A DNA stretch of 64,000 nucleotides from the NCBI RefSeq assembly GCF_000002995.4, contig NW_025062479.1, positions 3,715,221 to 3,779,220 on the forward strand. The letters run 5' to 3'. The notes under the pieces were generated by a model. It was not told the DNA's origin. It made no database searches and was given only the letters and a program-made list of their open reading frames with translations. This DNA is from Brugia malayi. Its lineage: Eukaryota; Nematoda; Chromadorea; Rhabditida; Onchocercidae. This document shows positions 1 through 13,300 of the stretch, piece by piece (positions within the stretch are counted from its first letter, which is position 1; each line of letters starts with the position of its first letter). The translations under genes and the position numbers were made by a program.

Positions 1-407
1 CCAAGATTGAAATCAAGGAGGGAAATTGCTCAAATGTCAGTAAAGAGTCCATGCATAAAGTATAAATCGCAGATCTATTTCCATGCTTGCAATTACTTTT
101 ATTAACTGCCCATGGTTACTGCAGTATCACTCTTAACAATCCTTATCAATCTATGCATGTTATCAATCTCTATTGTTTTCATTCCGATCTCTCTTACTCT
201 CTTTGCTCTCAATGCATTCCTCTTACTCTCACGGAGAGCTAGCTAACGTCGTACTGTCGGCTGCGTTAAATACAACTAAGCTTGGAGGACACGTCGTTAT
301 ACTCGCTAATATGTGGAGTTGTATAATATGAGCATTTGAGGTGATAAACTGAGGGGTTGGAGTATTAATATAAGATGTGTAATGTTGTTGCAGGATAGCC
401 GCCTGAT
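1..407. other. Upstream flank of rbg-1
   Basis: No supportable gene lies here. The stretch holds pyrimidine-rich patches around 185-235 and ends in the probable splice acceptor before the rbg-1 start codon. A 63-codon minus-strand frame at 229-420 has no recognisable protein features. The promoter of rbg-1 presumably lies here, but I see no convincing core element. Confidence 0.5.
384..393 (+). promoter_or_regulatory. Probable trans-splice acceptor of rbg-1
   Basis: The sequence gttgttgcag ends at 393, 14 bases before the ATG at 408. An acceptor so close to the first codon, with no matching upstream exon, is the usual sign of spliced-leader addition in nematodes. It could instead be the acceptor of a cis-spliced 5' UTR intron. 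Confidence 0.5.
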
Positions 408-3400
408 ATGGTATTAGCACCGATGTCCTCAGATGCAGAATGTTACGATGGGGACATCTTTGAAATAGAAGATTTCACTATTGTTACAATCAAAGAAGGT
501 TTGTGTGCTGAGTTGGAACAGTTGTTACGTAAATGGGAGCTTAGTGGTGACAATGGCAACAACTATTCCTTCACAAAGGTATGCAAATGTTAATTATATT
601 ATCAGGGGAATTCTATGTAGTGAACACATGTTTTAGGCAATGTTAGCGGAGTGCCAGTGGGATTCGAAATATGATAAAATTACATACGGAAACAATCATT
701 TAATTGTTAGCTATTACTGGCCAAAAAATCTTCAAAGAAGTGAACAAGCAACGTCAAATGCAGTTAATATGGACGCTTCGGATTCTTTCCTAAGCAATGC
801 TGCGCGACTATTTTGGTCATCTGAGACGGACTTTTGTCCAGGATCCATTATTTGCAACCAAGTGAGTCAGAAAATTTTTATGAGCATTCAGAATATGGTT
901 TAGGAAGGGAATATCTGCAGTAGTTGTTCCGTGTTCTTAATATATGTTGCATATAAATTTGTAATTATTGCAGTTTGGAGTCCTCGAATTCATTTTACTG
1001 ACACCATCTGATTGGCATTTCGACAGAGTGTCGAATGAAGACCAATTACGAGGATTATTGTCATCTATCACGGAATCTGCTGGAAAAGCTGGATGGTATC
1101 GGTTTTGGTATCACTTAGTTGTGAGTTATTTCTGCTTAAAAAAAAGAAAAAAAAACTATCTCAAAACTAGTTGTGGTTTCAATGCTGCATATTTGGTAGT
1201 AAGTAGTTGTAGAAGGTTTCATTTCTTTTAGTGTTTTCCTGTATAGTATGTTACTAGAATTCATCTTAACCAATGAGTTTATCTAGTTTTCTGATTTCTA
1301 AAAGATGTGTCGTTCAAATCCGGAAATTTTCAGTGCTTTACCAATATTTGTACAATATGGTGAAAGAGAACGGCAACTATATTTCGGCGTTTGTCAAAAT
1401 AACTCTATACGCACTAATTTTGAATCCGTTCACCAACGTCGAGGCCACCCATTAAGATGCCATTTGTCGGGTTGTTTAGACATCTTTCGGGAAACTTTGG
1501 TACATTTCCTAGTTATTCTTTATTTGCTTCAATATTTTAATTTTTAAATAAAAGACAAAACATACCTTAGATATCGTTTACGTGCAAGGTGTCGCTGTAG
1601 CACAGGTAATTAATTTTTTGTTTTAGCAGTGCTCCTTAATGGATGAAGGGAATCTACGAATATCTATGCAGTTCGATTACGTTCTCCAGGTGTCTCAAAT
1701 TACTGCATAATTTAATTGAAATACCTTCCAGATGTCAGCAAATTTAAATTGTTCTTTTTATTTTGAGGATAAGCCGCATTATGCATTTCCCAAAAAGAAA
1801 ATTGTGATAGAGGAAGAATTTTTACCAACAGAAGATACAAGCATTATTGACATTTCTCATCTTCCGTTTGGTGCTACTACAAATGCAATTGAGTAAGTAC
1901 TCAGCTTTAAATTTCGTATTAGTATATATTTTCAAGTTTCCATTTCCTCTGTATTCTTTTAGGGAATTTGGTTTATCTGCAGTTTGGTCAAACATCGAAA
2001 GAGGGATTGCTGTGGAGGAACAGAACCTTTCGAATTTAGATCCTCAGAGAGCCTTAGCATTTAGTACGTGGGTTTCAATAGAGAAGAATGCATCATATCT
2101 GATGAGTAAGTTGTAATATTTACGACTTGATCGGCTACAAAGTCTCGTGAGTTCCTATTTTATGTTTGTTTCCAAAAATCATTTTTTCTAATTTGTCGTG
2201 TGCAACTTATTCTTTCCGCTTTTTTTTTTTTACTGGACACATTCGTCTGAACAGTGTGTCCCTTGAAATAGGTGCAGTGTCTTTTAATTATTACTGCATT
2301 CTGAAGATTACATTTAAAAAAAAAGAAACAACATTCTAATCTAGTTTCTTTTTTTGGTCAGTGAAGCACAATACTGATCAAAAAACAACGGCAAAATATG
2401 AGTCTCTCTCTTCCAGTGATAAAAATCTGTCCATAAATTGTTACACAGAATAGTCAGATCCAGACTACTGTATTTAAGGTTCTTGTCTAAGAAAACTGTT
2501 AGCAATCGCTGAATCACAGGAAGGCTCAGATTTGGTTCAAAAACGGGAACCTTCAAGGGACGATGCAAGTCGAGCATTGTCTTCACTGTTATCTCCAACA
2601 GTACCAGAAAATATCTCAATTAGAAGTACAGATCGTATAATAAATGAAAGTGATTTAGAACCTGTATGTTTATTTTTTATCATTACTTTTTTCCTTTTTA
2701 AATATATAATTTATGAGTTCTAGCATTCTAATCAATTGAAGCTTGAGGTATCTGGTTATAGGCTATTATTCGGCATTGGATTGATAAAGTGTTTGAAAAG
2801 ACGAAGCAAGAGCACACTTTACCAAGCTGTAACACTTCATACGATGTAAATTTTGAATCTGCATGCTCGATGGAAAGAGCGTGGAGTCCTGGCCCAGGTA
2901 GTGCTGTTAAAAATGTACAGTGTTCAAAAGCTTATTGTGCCGAAGGCATAAAGGAAGAAGGGAATACAGTGGATATTTGCCAAAAACTTAGCGTAAGTCA
3001 TTCGGTTATTGTATTTGCAGTAAACTCCTGCAATGTTATTACCAAATTTCATGGCGCAAGTAGACTATTTTGCTTTGTTGTACGAGAATTTCGTGTGCTA
3101 TGGATGTTATTATGCTCCTGGCTGTAATAATATATGTGTTCTTCATCGAATCAGTTTAAACTTTTGGTATCCACCAGTGTTAAGTTTATAATGATCGAAC
3201 TTATCCAGACTCTGCTACGCTAATTTTTTGCATTTCCATCTCGTTGTAGAATCAACAGCATGTGCATTTTAACTTTATGGGTTCTTAAAGGATATATTAT
3301 CCGCATGTAAATCGGCTCCAGAATCTAGTTTAACTTGTCGAATCTCAATTGCGCTTGCACAAATGTTATGTACTCGAGACCATTCATCAGCCGGATTTTC

Positions 3401-6400
3401 TCACTTGTGGTCAGCTATTACGTATGAATTGCAGGAATACTACGAAAGAAATTTATACGTTCCTGGGTATCCTATTACTAAAATTAAAGTTGTTATATTC
3501 ATAATCGTATTCCATTACTATAAGCCTTCTTTCATTTCTTTTGGACGATGAACTTTTGTAGAATGGATGAGTGTATAGCTCCGGACTTGTCCACCTGTAA
3601 ATTTCACCAGAATCTACAGCTTTTACAATGTGCAATTGAAGCTAAAAAACATCGTGAGTCAAAGAACCTTTTTATTCAGAAATGGCAACTATGCAAATCA
3701 GGTACATTCTTTAATCTTGTGATCTGATTTATGAATTAAAGTCTTTCTAACGATACTATGAAAGGTTTAAAATCACATTATATCTGATGTTGCAGAACAT
3801 GATGAATTTTTTGACGCACCAGAATCGCTAGAAGATGGTAAAGAAATCTCAAAGGAGGAGTCAGATTCTTCAGGAGCGGAAGGACGCTTGAAACCTTTTG
3901 GCACGTTGCGACTTATTCACTACCCCGATAGACTTATGTATGAACCAGTCACACAGGTTTGTTTACTTGGCTTGTGTCTGTACTTTTTTTTTTATACGAG
4001 TGTTTTTCAGACTCGTGTTCCAGTAACTGAGGATATGCTGGAGAAGCATGCTGAATATTTGGCTTCGTTGAAGGACCCTGAAGAACGGGTCAAAGCACAA
4101 CTGGAGCCGCTTTTTTCCGACATGGAGGCTTTTAAAGTAAAATACACTTTTTGTGAGTGCTCACATGCTAAAATTGCATAAGTCAACTTTTGTTTCTAGG
4201 CCGCTAATCCGGGCTGCTGTTTTGAAGATTTTGTAAGGTGGCACTCTCCTCGTGATTTTATTGTGAATGATGAAAACACGGGCGAAGGTAGACTTTCAAC
4301 TTGCTCTTTTTTTTACATTTGTATCAACAGATTTCTGGATTGTTAGCTGTTAGCTTAGCAGTCTATCTGCATACTTTAAAGGCTGTTTATCAAGTCGTAT
4401 GACGGGCGAAGGTAATACATGGCAACAGACGTGGAATCGGGCGCAGCTGAAACCTGCTTATCGTCAAAAGCTACTATTTGATGATCTGAAAGCGGCTAAT
4501 AAGGTATTCGTCATTCATTTTAAGTCCGGGAGGAAGGTAGTGAATGTCACATTATGTGTCAGTAGTTCAACCTTCTTCTTTATTTCTATATTCTGTTCAG
4601 TTTAAAATTAATTGATTTTTCTATCGTGCATATTTTATTTTTCAAGTCTGTTGACAAATTAATACTGAAATTAAATTCTCTAAATATGCACAGGCAGATT
4701 TGTCGGTTTGCTTTTGTTGTTTTGTTATCCTAAATTAACACATGAATCGCAATTTCCAGATTATTAGTGATTTCGAAAATCTCACCGTGTCAAAATTGAT
4801 TGTTTATATTTTACCAGTTTTGTTCAAGTGTGCATCTATACAGTTAGTAGATGAATGTTAGTTTTTTCATCAATTCTGTAATATTGTGTTTGTGGTTTGT
4901 TTAAAAATGTTGACAATATTATTTCTCAACATTTTTTGATGTTGAGAACAGTTGCTAGATCCGATTCTGAGATATGGTATCGAAATCGAGTTTTTCGAAT
5001 GGTATTTGCTTATTGTTGTATTAGAATGTTTCGAAATTTATGGCTAATTTACCTCTGCGTTTTTTTTTTTTTTTTAACTTTATAATTAACTGTTCTATAG
5101 TTATAGCAAAATTATATTTTGATCTGGTTGGCGACAAATTACTCAACCTTTGTAAAAAAGTTTTGGATTGTACAAGAAACAATGCTTTGGAAGATTACTT
5201 AGATGCTGTCAAAGATATTACTCAAATTGAAGAAGTAGTTGCTTGCTGTAATGTGCTTTATACACAGTTAGTGTCTGCGGCCGGCAAAAAGGTTTAATTT
5301 ATTAAATATCTTTACTTAAGTCGTTCTGCAAGTCCATGTAAACGCGGATTGAAAATTTTGTGGTTTTAATTTCTACAGGTCAGTTTTTTCAAGATACTGG
5401 CTTCACCAAAATAAAGTTTTTTTTTTTTTTTTTTTTTTTTTTCGTAGCTATCTCTTTTCTTTCCAATCTTTGTTTATTTTATGAAAGTATGGGTAGAGTA
5501 ATGTTAGTTTCAGTTCTATACAAACTTACTGGTCTTTTGCATGATGAAAGGACCTTGATAAAATTTTGTTTTTATTTGTGCTACGTTCTTTTTATTCATA
5601 TCTTTTGAGCAATAACCAATTTTAATTATAGTTAACTGAAGATGAGAAGTGTGAAATACAGCAATTCGTCATGATGCTTGTACGTTCAAACGAGCAGAAC
5701 TATGAAAACGCTACTAATGGTGGGAAAGCTGGTGCTGGCTATCGAGTACCCGTTGTTGACGGTTTATGTGGACCTGTCGGTTCAGCTCTAAAGAATCTCT
5801 TTTTTGGCTCTTCCATAAAAGATTCCTCAAATAGGTGACATCTCATTTCTACTCAAATTGGAAAAGTTATTGGCGCTATTTTTCATGATTATATATACCG
5901 AACTTGTAAGATGTATTTAGACAAGTATATGCTAACTTATATCCTTTAATCTTTGCTTGCTAAGGTTTTAATATTTTCTATAGAAACGGTGAAAGTAGAG
6001 TTACTTGACGAAGCTAGAATTCAAATCATTAGGATCAAGCACACAAAATATTTTCTTAATATTTTTGTAAATATAGCTATTTCTTATTATACTTTTACAG
6101 GACTGAAAAGAAAACCCTTGAACAAATCCTCACTGGCGATGAAAACATGCCATATCGCAGGTAAATTATTAGCAGGTTTTTCTTTTCTTTTTTTTTTTTT
6201 AAATGGATATGATAGAAACAAACTAGATAGTGACTTAGTAAAGTTAGGAATTCAGCCAAGTTATTCTGAACCAATAGAATTTTTAGTGTGTGACAAGCCG
6301 AAGTGTAGCCTAAATCATTTCTAGGAGACAATATGTAATACGATGTGGTGCTCGTAGACCTACGCTTGGGTCACGTACATTGCCGCAAAGATTATATGCT

Positions 6401-6463
6401 GCAATTTCAAAAGAAGAATATAGAATTTGTTTGACACTGTCAAGCGATACCGTTTTATCTTAA
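408..6463 (+). CDS. rbg-1: Rab3 GTPase-activating protein catalytic subunit (RAB3GAP1 ortholog)
   Basis: This is the catalytic half of the Rab3GAP heterodimer, which stimulates GTP hydrolysis by Rab3 and acts as exchange factor for Rab18 in animals; the protein is cytosolic. Twenty exons join in frame: 408-578, 637-861, 974-1120, 1305-1499, 1627-1689, 1732-1892, 1963-2105, 2479-2663, 2762-2992, 3291-3466, 3562-3701, 3796-3956, 4011-4136, 4200-4287, 4382-4503, 4760-4856, 5107-5291, 5632-5834, 6101-6160, 6325-6463. They give 1005 codons plus TAA; the human protein has 981 residues. Family landmarks are FEIEDFT near the N-terminus, HLSGCLDIF, an acidic HDEFFDAPES stretch, PVTEDML, FSDMEAFKAANPGC, EDFVRWHSPRDF, QKLLFDD and a C-terminal LPQRLYA...SSDTVLS. 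The LSSRM arginine at 4396-4398 aligns, from memory, with Arg728 reported as essential in human RAB3GAP1. The start is chosen because the protein begins just before the conserved FEIEDFT block. The joins at 2105/2479 and 4856/5107 are the least certain. Confidence 0.95.
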
Positions 6464-6704
6464 TTCTGAACGTGGTATCAATTTCGCTAATTTATTTTAG
6501 TCGAAGATACTATGATAAAATTTTAGTGACATCGTACTGAACTGTTGTCTGGAACTGAATAGATAAAATCATATTGAGTATTTGTATATTATAGAGACTC
6601 GCAAAATTTCCTATTTTATGAGTTTTAATGTGAAATTTTATCTTAATTCTGAACATCAGTTTCGCTGTTAATTTCGAAGCTATGATAAAATTGTGATGAC
6701 ATCG
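6453..6704 (+). repeat. Diverged direct duplication across the rbg-1 3' end
   Basis: Copy A (about 6453-6534) and copy B (about 6636-6704) share TTTTATCTTAATTCTGAAC, then TTTCGCT, TCGAAG, CTATGATAAAATT and GTGACATCG or GATGACATCG in the same order. Copy A includes the last codons and the stop of rbg-1. The copies differ by small indels and substitutions, so the duplication is not recent. Confidence 0.75.
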
Positions 6705-7447
6705 AAAGTACAAAACAAGGAAGGAGACCGAAAAAATAAGGGGTGTATCTCGTGGTATCCTCTTTCGTCGTAATTAAATTTTTGATTGCACTATCACGAT
6801 GTTGGGTGATAATGCAGTGTGCCATGTGAATTTGAAAATCAGTTGATTCGACTGACTTATAGTTATCGGCTATTATTGTAAATTAATCAAACTGATCGCA
6901 ATGTTGTAGTGTTTATCATGATTTTTGAAAACATAGTTTGGTAAATTCAATTTGGGCACCTAACGATACTATCTAAAGAGCTAATTAATGAGAAATTTTT
7001 GCAAACACACTAGCTTACAAATACACTACCTTACTATCTTTTTTCTGCTTTTCCCTCTTGACTGTTATCTCACAGCAAAAAAAAAAAAAATATGTGCAGA
7101 GCAGTTTCGAAATAATTTGTTGTGTGTGGTCACAATTGGTCAGGTTTATTTATGCATCTCATATTTAGTTGATTATATGAATTCCTAGTTATCTTTCATT
7201 TGGTATTTCTCTACTACAATTCCGTTCCACTCCATGAAAAAAATTGTTTGTACATTATTATTTCTTAGAAATGTATTAAGAACACTTAAAATGAGCAAAC
7301 TGAATTGGGAAGATCGAGACCTTTGGTTCATAAATTATTAAAAATTGTTGCAAAGGAGGTCAACTTGGCTATTCCAGAGTAGTTCATCATCGTTTCCGCT
7401 TTCTGACTTGGAATTCTCTAGAAAACTTTTTATAGGTGTTTTAATAT
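6464..7447. other. Intergenic gap between convergent rbg-1 and PTP genes
   Basis: This is the 3' flank of two convergent genes. It contains the second copy of a duplication whose first copy spans the rbg-1 stop codon. No canonical AATAAA is obvious within the first few hundred bases after the rbg-1 stop. Short frames here have no recognisable features. Confidence 0.5.
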
Positions 7448-10319
7448 TTAAGGTTTCTTTAGTGATATTTCGGAAAATACACAAAGTATAACTGCTGGGA
7501 TTTTCTTTTTTTTTTTTTCTCAAGAAAGAAGATTTTGGCTATTTTTGCCATAAAAAAGTCAAAAAATATAAGGCGTACGTAATATATACCTGAAAAGCTA
7601 AGACATGCAGGAAATTTGTCTTGGTCACTCTGTGCAAAAAATTCTGGGAGGAGTCTCTCCATGCGTTGCAGTACCAAGTAGATGAATGCATACTGTCCTG
7701 GAAGTTGTACAGCTCCAAATCTGTAATTTCTATTATTGAAAATTTAATATTTTATCATTGTGATATATCATACTAGCAATATATATTCGAGATGTATGTA
7801 GCAGAGTATGAAGGGGTCTGTTGAAAACTTTAGAAGAGTGCGTTAATGGCACTAGATGAATCAAGTAATCTGAACTACAGAAAGTAGATCAGTCAGTGAA
7901 TTAAGTGGAACTGTTTGGTCGAACATTTTGCATATCATAATTTTCAAGGCTCAATCGTCACAGGAAGCAAAATGAAAGATTAGGAAATCTCGTGGATTGT
8001 CTTTATCGTCATATCACTAACACTACAAACCTCTGTCTGCGTAATCTGGATACGGTAGAAAAGACGTCAATATTTTCAGGAGTCTTATAAAGCTGATCAA
8101 TTCCCAAAGCTATTGCGATAAATGTACAGGTTCGCCCGATTCCAGCACTGCAAACGGTTGCTACTATATATTCACCATAAGTAACAACAAAGCATTTTTT
8201 TTGAATGAAATGTCGGTCTTCTAGAGATCATAGGGAAAGAAGGTACCTGCAGTGGACAATAATTGGTCCTGCATGGGTAAACAATCGTTGATGTTCATTT
8301 CTATAACTTTCCATAGCAACGACTACTTTCAAAATTTGAGTGATGTATTGCACAGGCAAACGGTGATCTAGCCATTCCGTAAACCAAATGTGCCTTACGT
8401 GATGCTCCACATCATCATACTACAAATATAAATTAGTTACAACCGCTTTCTAAACGTATTTTATGGGTGATCTTAATTGAAGTAAGCTAATTAGGAATTC
8501 GGCAGAAAATGCAATTGAGAAACGCTAAATATTAAATGAGACGTGTCATTTGCTTGTGTTAGCACAGGGCGAGTGCAGCTAGAGATTGTCCTGAAAGCTA
8601 AACATTAACCTTGTAGAAAAGGGAAATGCCAAATTTCGCTATTTAGTTTACATTTTAAGGATGTACGAATTACTCTTCAGGGATAAAAAAATAATTTGCA
8701 TACAGGTGCAGTTATTTCAAGAATGTATCAAATTTATGGAAATGCATTTAGAATAGTGGTGTTCAACAAAAGTCAATACATTTAAAACGATGTGGCGAAT
8801 TTGTACTCCGTCATAAAAGTTTGTTGATACAACAGTAACATTAATTTCGCCATAACAGGCATGGTTGTCCGGCCAGTATTTGTCGCATTTTTTCTATAAA
8901 ATGTCAAGATTTTTTGCACGAAATTTTTTGCACATAGAACGTGAAATGGTCCCATAATTTATTTCCATAATTTTATATCTGCATTAAAAAAATTTTGCAT
9001 CAAATCCTAAAAACAGACTAGTGGTAGTTTAGTTCCAAAAGGTTTCTCCTCTAAGTTGGTCACCATTACAATAGCTGGCGTACGTTCTTGAAGAACCATT
9101 AGCCAAAAATCGTCAATTGTATTCGGCATTGGGCCTTCTGCTGCGATATACATTAATTTTGAGTTCGAATCCTACATTTTATCACTTGATTAGAAATCAA
9201 TATTTATGGAAATCATTGATCGTATGATTTCTTTCACTGACAAAATTTATATATTTTGTTTTTCAAAACTTTGTAGTCACTGATATTATTTCACAAAGGA
9301 ATATTCCATGCGTAGAGAGGTTAAACAAGAATCCTATCAATATTCCGATGCCTTTTGGGATTTCGTAGTCAATGACAATCTAACAGCCTCGTTAATTCTT
9401 AGAATTAATTTGATCTGTACTTTGTGGTACTAGAAATGATAAGGTGACCAAAATATAGTTGGCATTGATATAGCTTCGGCAGACATCCTCAGCTGTAGAA
9501 TTACATGAAGCTCTGTAAATGGATGACAGTCGTACACGAGTTTCTCTTATTGGCCACAATGTATGTCGATTTTTCTGGCTACAACCGGCAACTTTTTCAC
9601 ATGACGAAGTACTTGGACTTGGAAGGGCCTGTAAAAAAGGGGTCTTATATTAAATACTACTGTTCCCTATAATTTATGCATATTTGTGCTTTGTTTTCTC
9701 TCTTATTTATTCGAAGAGAAAAATATAAAAAAGTCATTTAACTTACAGCAAACTCTCCGTATATCTTAGAAAGGGATGCTGAAATATCAAGATGACGCAA
9801 TTGGTAACGTGTCAAACGTCGTGACTTACGGAGTTCCGATTCTTCAGCAATACTGAAATTTATTAAAAGTATGCTTCGACGAGCAGAAATAGTAGTGTTA
9901 TTTCAATCAGTGAAATGATTGTGAACGAAGACAAAATTAATTAAACAATAAAATGAATTTTACTTATTGCAAGAGCTTTTTGTGAGAAAGGCAGTAAATA
10001 ATTTTTCCTGAACAGAAAGACGGGATGACATAGTGAAAATATATTTTTAACACGAACTCTTCATGAATTGGTGATATTTGAAGAGTTGAACTCGGGAATT
10101 GAGCAGGATCAATTGTCAATGACACTGATGAGCCACGCCTGAAATATGAGGAGTAAGTTTAGTAGTAAGTATTAATACAAAGATGAAAGTTTATCCTGAA
10201 CTAACCAGCTTACTTATATGCATCCTAATGAACTCAAATTCCCCTTTGCATACGCAAATATTTAGGGTTTACCTTTCACGAAGGCTGCAGTTGCGCATTG
10301 AAACGTAAGATGCAACCAT
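7448..10319 (-). CDS. Non-receptor protein tyrosine phosphatase
   Basis: This is a single-domain phosphotyrosine phosphatase without signal peptide or membrane segment. Minus-strand exons: 10319-10273, 10138-10054, 10007-9964, 9852-9747, 9628-9449, 9171-9019, 8893-8780, 8419-8247, 8147-8031, 7720-7590 and a last exon 7494-7448, about 398 codons; all phases agree. Motifs in order are [41 protein letters not shown], the general-acid loop W259-L-D261, the signature HCSAGIGRT (Cys300, Arg306) and the Q-loop QLPGQY (from about 345). The active site is intact, but the usual WPD proline is leucine. The join of exons 6 and 7 inserts about eight residues (PFGTKLPL) before KKCDKYWP, where the family usually has two or three. 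The C-terminus is uncertain: the final intron has no in-frame stop, so reading through it gives a form ending at 7459. The start at 10319 follows an acceptor-like attcttag by three bases. A dead or altered-rate enzyme is possible but not shown. Confidence 0.9.
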
Positions 10320-13300
10320 TAGCTAAGAATATTTTGCGTAAAGTTTAGTTTTATCTAAAAAAAAATAGGATTTATGGCAGAAATGAACTTTATTCTGTAA
10401 AAGCTAGTAATGAAAGTTAAATTTTTTCTAAAAAGAAAGAGTTTTGTTGAAAAACTATTTTATGCCAGATGTGTCTTAATATTACTATTCAACTCTTAAA
10501 CTACTAAACTGTAGCTGTTTCTGAGCAATATTTCTATTTTCCTTCTTTTTCCAACTAAAGAGACCAGTGGTCACTTTATTCTTGTTAGAACTACTGTAAT
10601 AGTATCAATATCTGCCTTAACATTTTTAGTCTAAGAAATTTTTGTATTTAGGCAGAATTCATCATAACTATTTAGCTGCTCGTTTTCATTTTAGCAAGAA
10701 TAAATTTAAGAATGCCTATAATTTCAAAACCCTTTTTGCTACCTCAGTAGAAAAAATTTCAGGTGATAAGTAGTTTCAGTGCTGGAATCAATAAAGAAAA
10801 TTAAGAGTGACGTTTATATGATGAAAGCAATATTTTGACAAATATTGAGTGGTGAATATTATAAATATGATTATAGATTTGTACTTAGTTATTTGTTAAT
10901 GTAGAAATGCTAAAGGTTTATTATAATAAACTGGGGTAAGAAAATAAAAGGCTATTTGTTTTTGAGAAACAACCCAAAAAATGACAGGTAATGTAATTCT
11001 CGGAAATGTCAGGTCTCTTTATATATGAAAACATTATACGTGATTGAAAAGTGGCAACAATTTCAACATACGCCATTTCCTGCTCAATGCTTTAATGAAA
11101 AATTTCTGAGTTGATGAGTGGATGAACAGGTTAATTGACGATACATTTTTTACAGCGTCATTCATTAGGTGGTACATATCAAAAACTTCATATATATATA
11201 AAACACTTAAAGGTATATTTGCATCTATCAGTGTTGGTACTAAATAAGTCAGTGAATTCTTGCAGTAAACCTATTTGTCCTTATGGTGACATGATTTCTT
11301 TTTTTCAAATTAAATTTGTTCCACCCCAAATATTAAAAACAACCGTGAAAGTACTGAACTTCTGCTGATGCAAACAGGAGCTATTATACAGAGAATGTTG
11401 AATTATCCAATCAATCTCACTTACTTTCTTATCCAGTGAATCCCACGATAATTAAACCCAATTATTTCATTTCATGATAACAGAAAAGAGCAAGAATTAA
11501 GACAAATCTTGAGAACATCGTATCGTAATAGCTTTATCAAAAAAGTGAACATTTCAAAACATTAATGAAAATGTCGAAATATGAGGATTTAGGCTTAATG
11601 AAACTGTTGAGTCTCGGTGATGTGTAAATAGTTAAGACATTCTTGCTTTTGCTTACGCAAAGTCTTTAGGAATTTATTTCCGTTATAACAGAAGGTATGA
11701 TATAAATGAGAATACCATTGTTCATGCTTTTTTTTTTTTTGAAAAACATTTAGAAAAGTAAATGTTAATAATACTAAAGTAAAAAAGTAAAGAAAGGAAT
11801 AAACTGAAATTCTAATATTTAGCAAATGGATATAATTTTAGCATGAAATTTTAGCGTTAGCGTTAAAAAGATGAAAGCAAACACAGAAATTTTTTAAATT
11901 ACTCTTTGAAGTCTCCTTAACACCTCTATCCCTTCTCATATTTCCACTGCTTTCTACACATGAAGTTTTGGAGACGGTTGGAAGTGTGCAAAATTTCGAT
12001 TAAACATTTGCAAAAGTCGAAAAAAAAAAATGAATGAAGCACCATTGTATTGCACTGAACAGTCCAATTGACCATCAGTTTCATCTGAGTTTTTCTATTG
12101 GTAATAATTCATTTTCACATAGGCGTGCTTATAACCGGAAATCGTTCTACTTACACAATCAATTCCTGCGATATTAGAGTAGGAGAAAATGGAAAGAGAT
12201 AAACTGTGGAATATTACTGCAAATTAAATATTGTATACCTATTCTCTTCGAATGCACTCGTTCTACTTCCGGTTCAAATTGCTCATTTCGGAGAACGTAA
12301 TAGATTATCATCAATAAGAGCTTACTCTAACCTTCTCATCAATTAATTCAACTGATGAAGGAGGCCGAACAGTGGCAGTGTCATTGCGCAGTCTCTGACA
12401 TCATTACTGCTTCGTGAAACAATTCGATAATCTCATTATATTAAAGTCATCGCCGTAAAAATATTCATAGGTACTTGATTTCAACAATAAATCAATAAAC
12501 AGATATCATCGCATCCTTTCAAAAGCGTTTCTTCACTATCATGGAAATGAAAAGGTAACTGAGCACGGAAAACTAAAATTAAAGAGAAAAAGGACGAATA
12601 GTTCCATAGCTTTCTCACTCAGACATGTTCCTTCACTCCCTAACTAACGAATACTTTTCAAGCGAATTGCGCTTAATTCCAGCAATCAAATGGAATTTTT
12701 GCATGAGGAAATACATACCACAACTATGACTGTCAGATTTAAAACCGAAACCCAGATTTAATAGATGTCGGTAAAGCTTCTTTACAACCAGATGGATCAT
12801 TTTTTCATGACATTCTTCTGTGGCATATTTCTATTCTTTTTCACCTTTTGCGTATTTGATATTAGCTCTTCACCAATCGATAATGGCCAAACATATGAAG
12901 ATTTCGAGATTCTTTCCGGGCTGTTGTAGAAATCCCATTACCTGGCTTTATCTCATGATTTCTAAGAAAGTTCGAGAAATCAAACGATAGAATCTATCAA
13001 GTGAAATGATAAAGTTACTAGTAATATTTCAGTAGCGAATACATATGTACACTGTAAAACTGCTTAACATGCCAATATAATCGCTGATAGAATTTTGCAT
13101 CAAGCATACATTATCTAGATTTCGGATGAAAAACAAATAGGTCTCAAATTCAGGTCCCAAATTTATTAGAAACTTAAATTTAGAACTTGTAGTTTGCTAC
13201 AGTAAATTGTGGATAGTTTTGTAAATCTGACTGGATAATGAAATCCTAATATGAATCACAAAAAAAAGCTAACATTTGAACATGCACAGATTTATGTGTA

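Noticed and set aside
229..420. Minus-strand frame at the left edge
   Set aside because: It overlaps the rbg-1 start, has no recognisable domain and has no splice partner.
4921..5010. Possible extra rbg-1 exon (ARSDSEIWYRN frame)
   Set aside because: The flanking exons join in phase without it, and the human sequence has no matching segment at this place.
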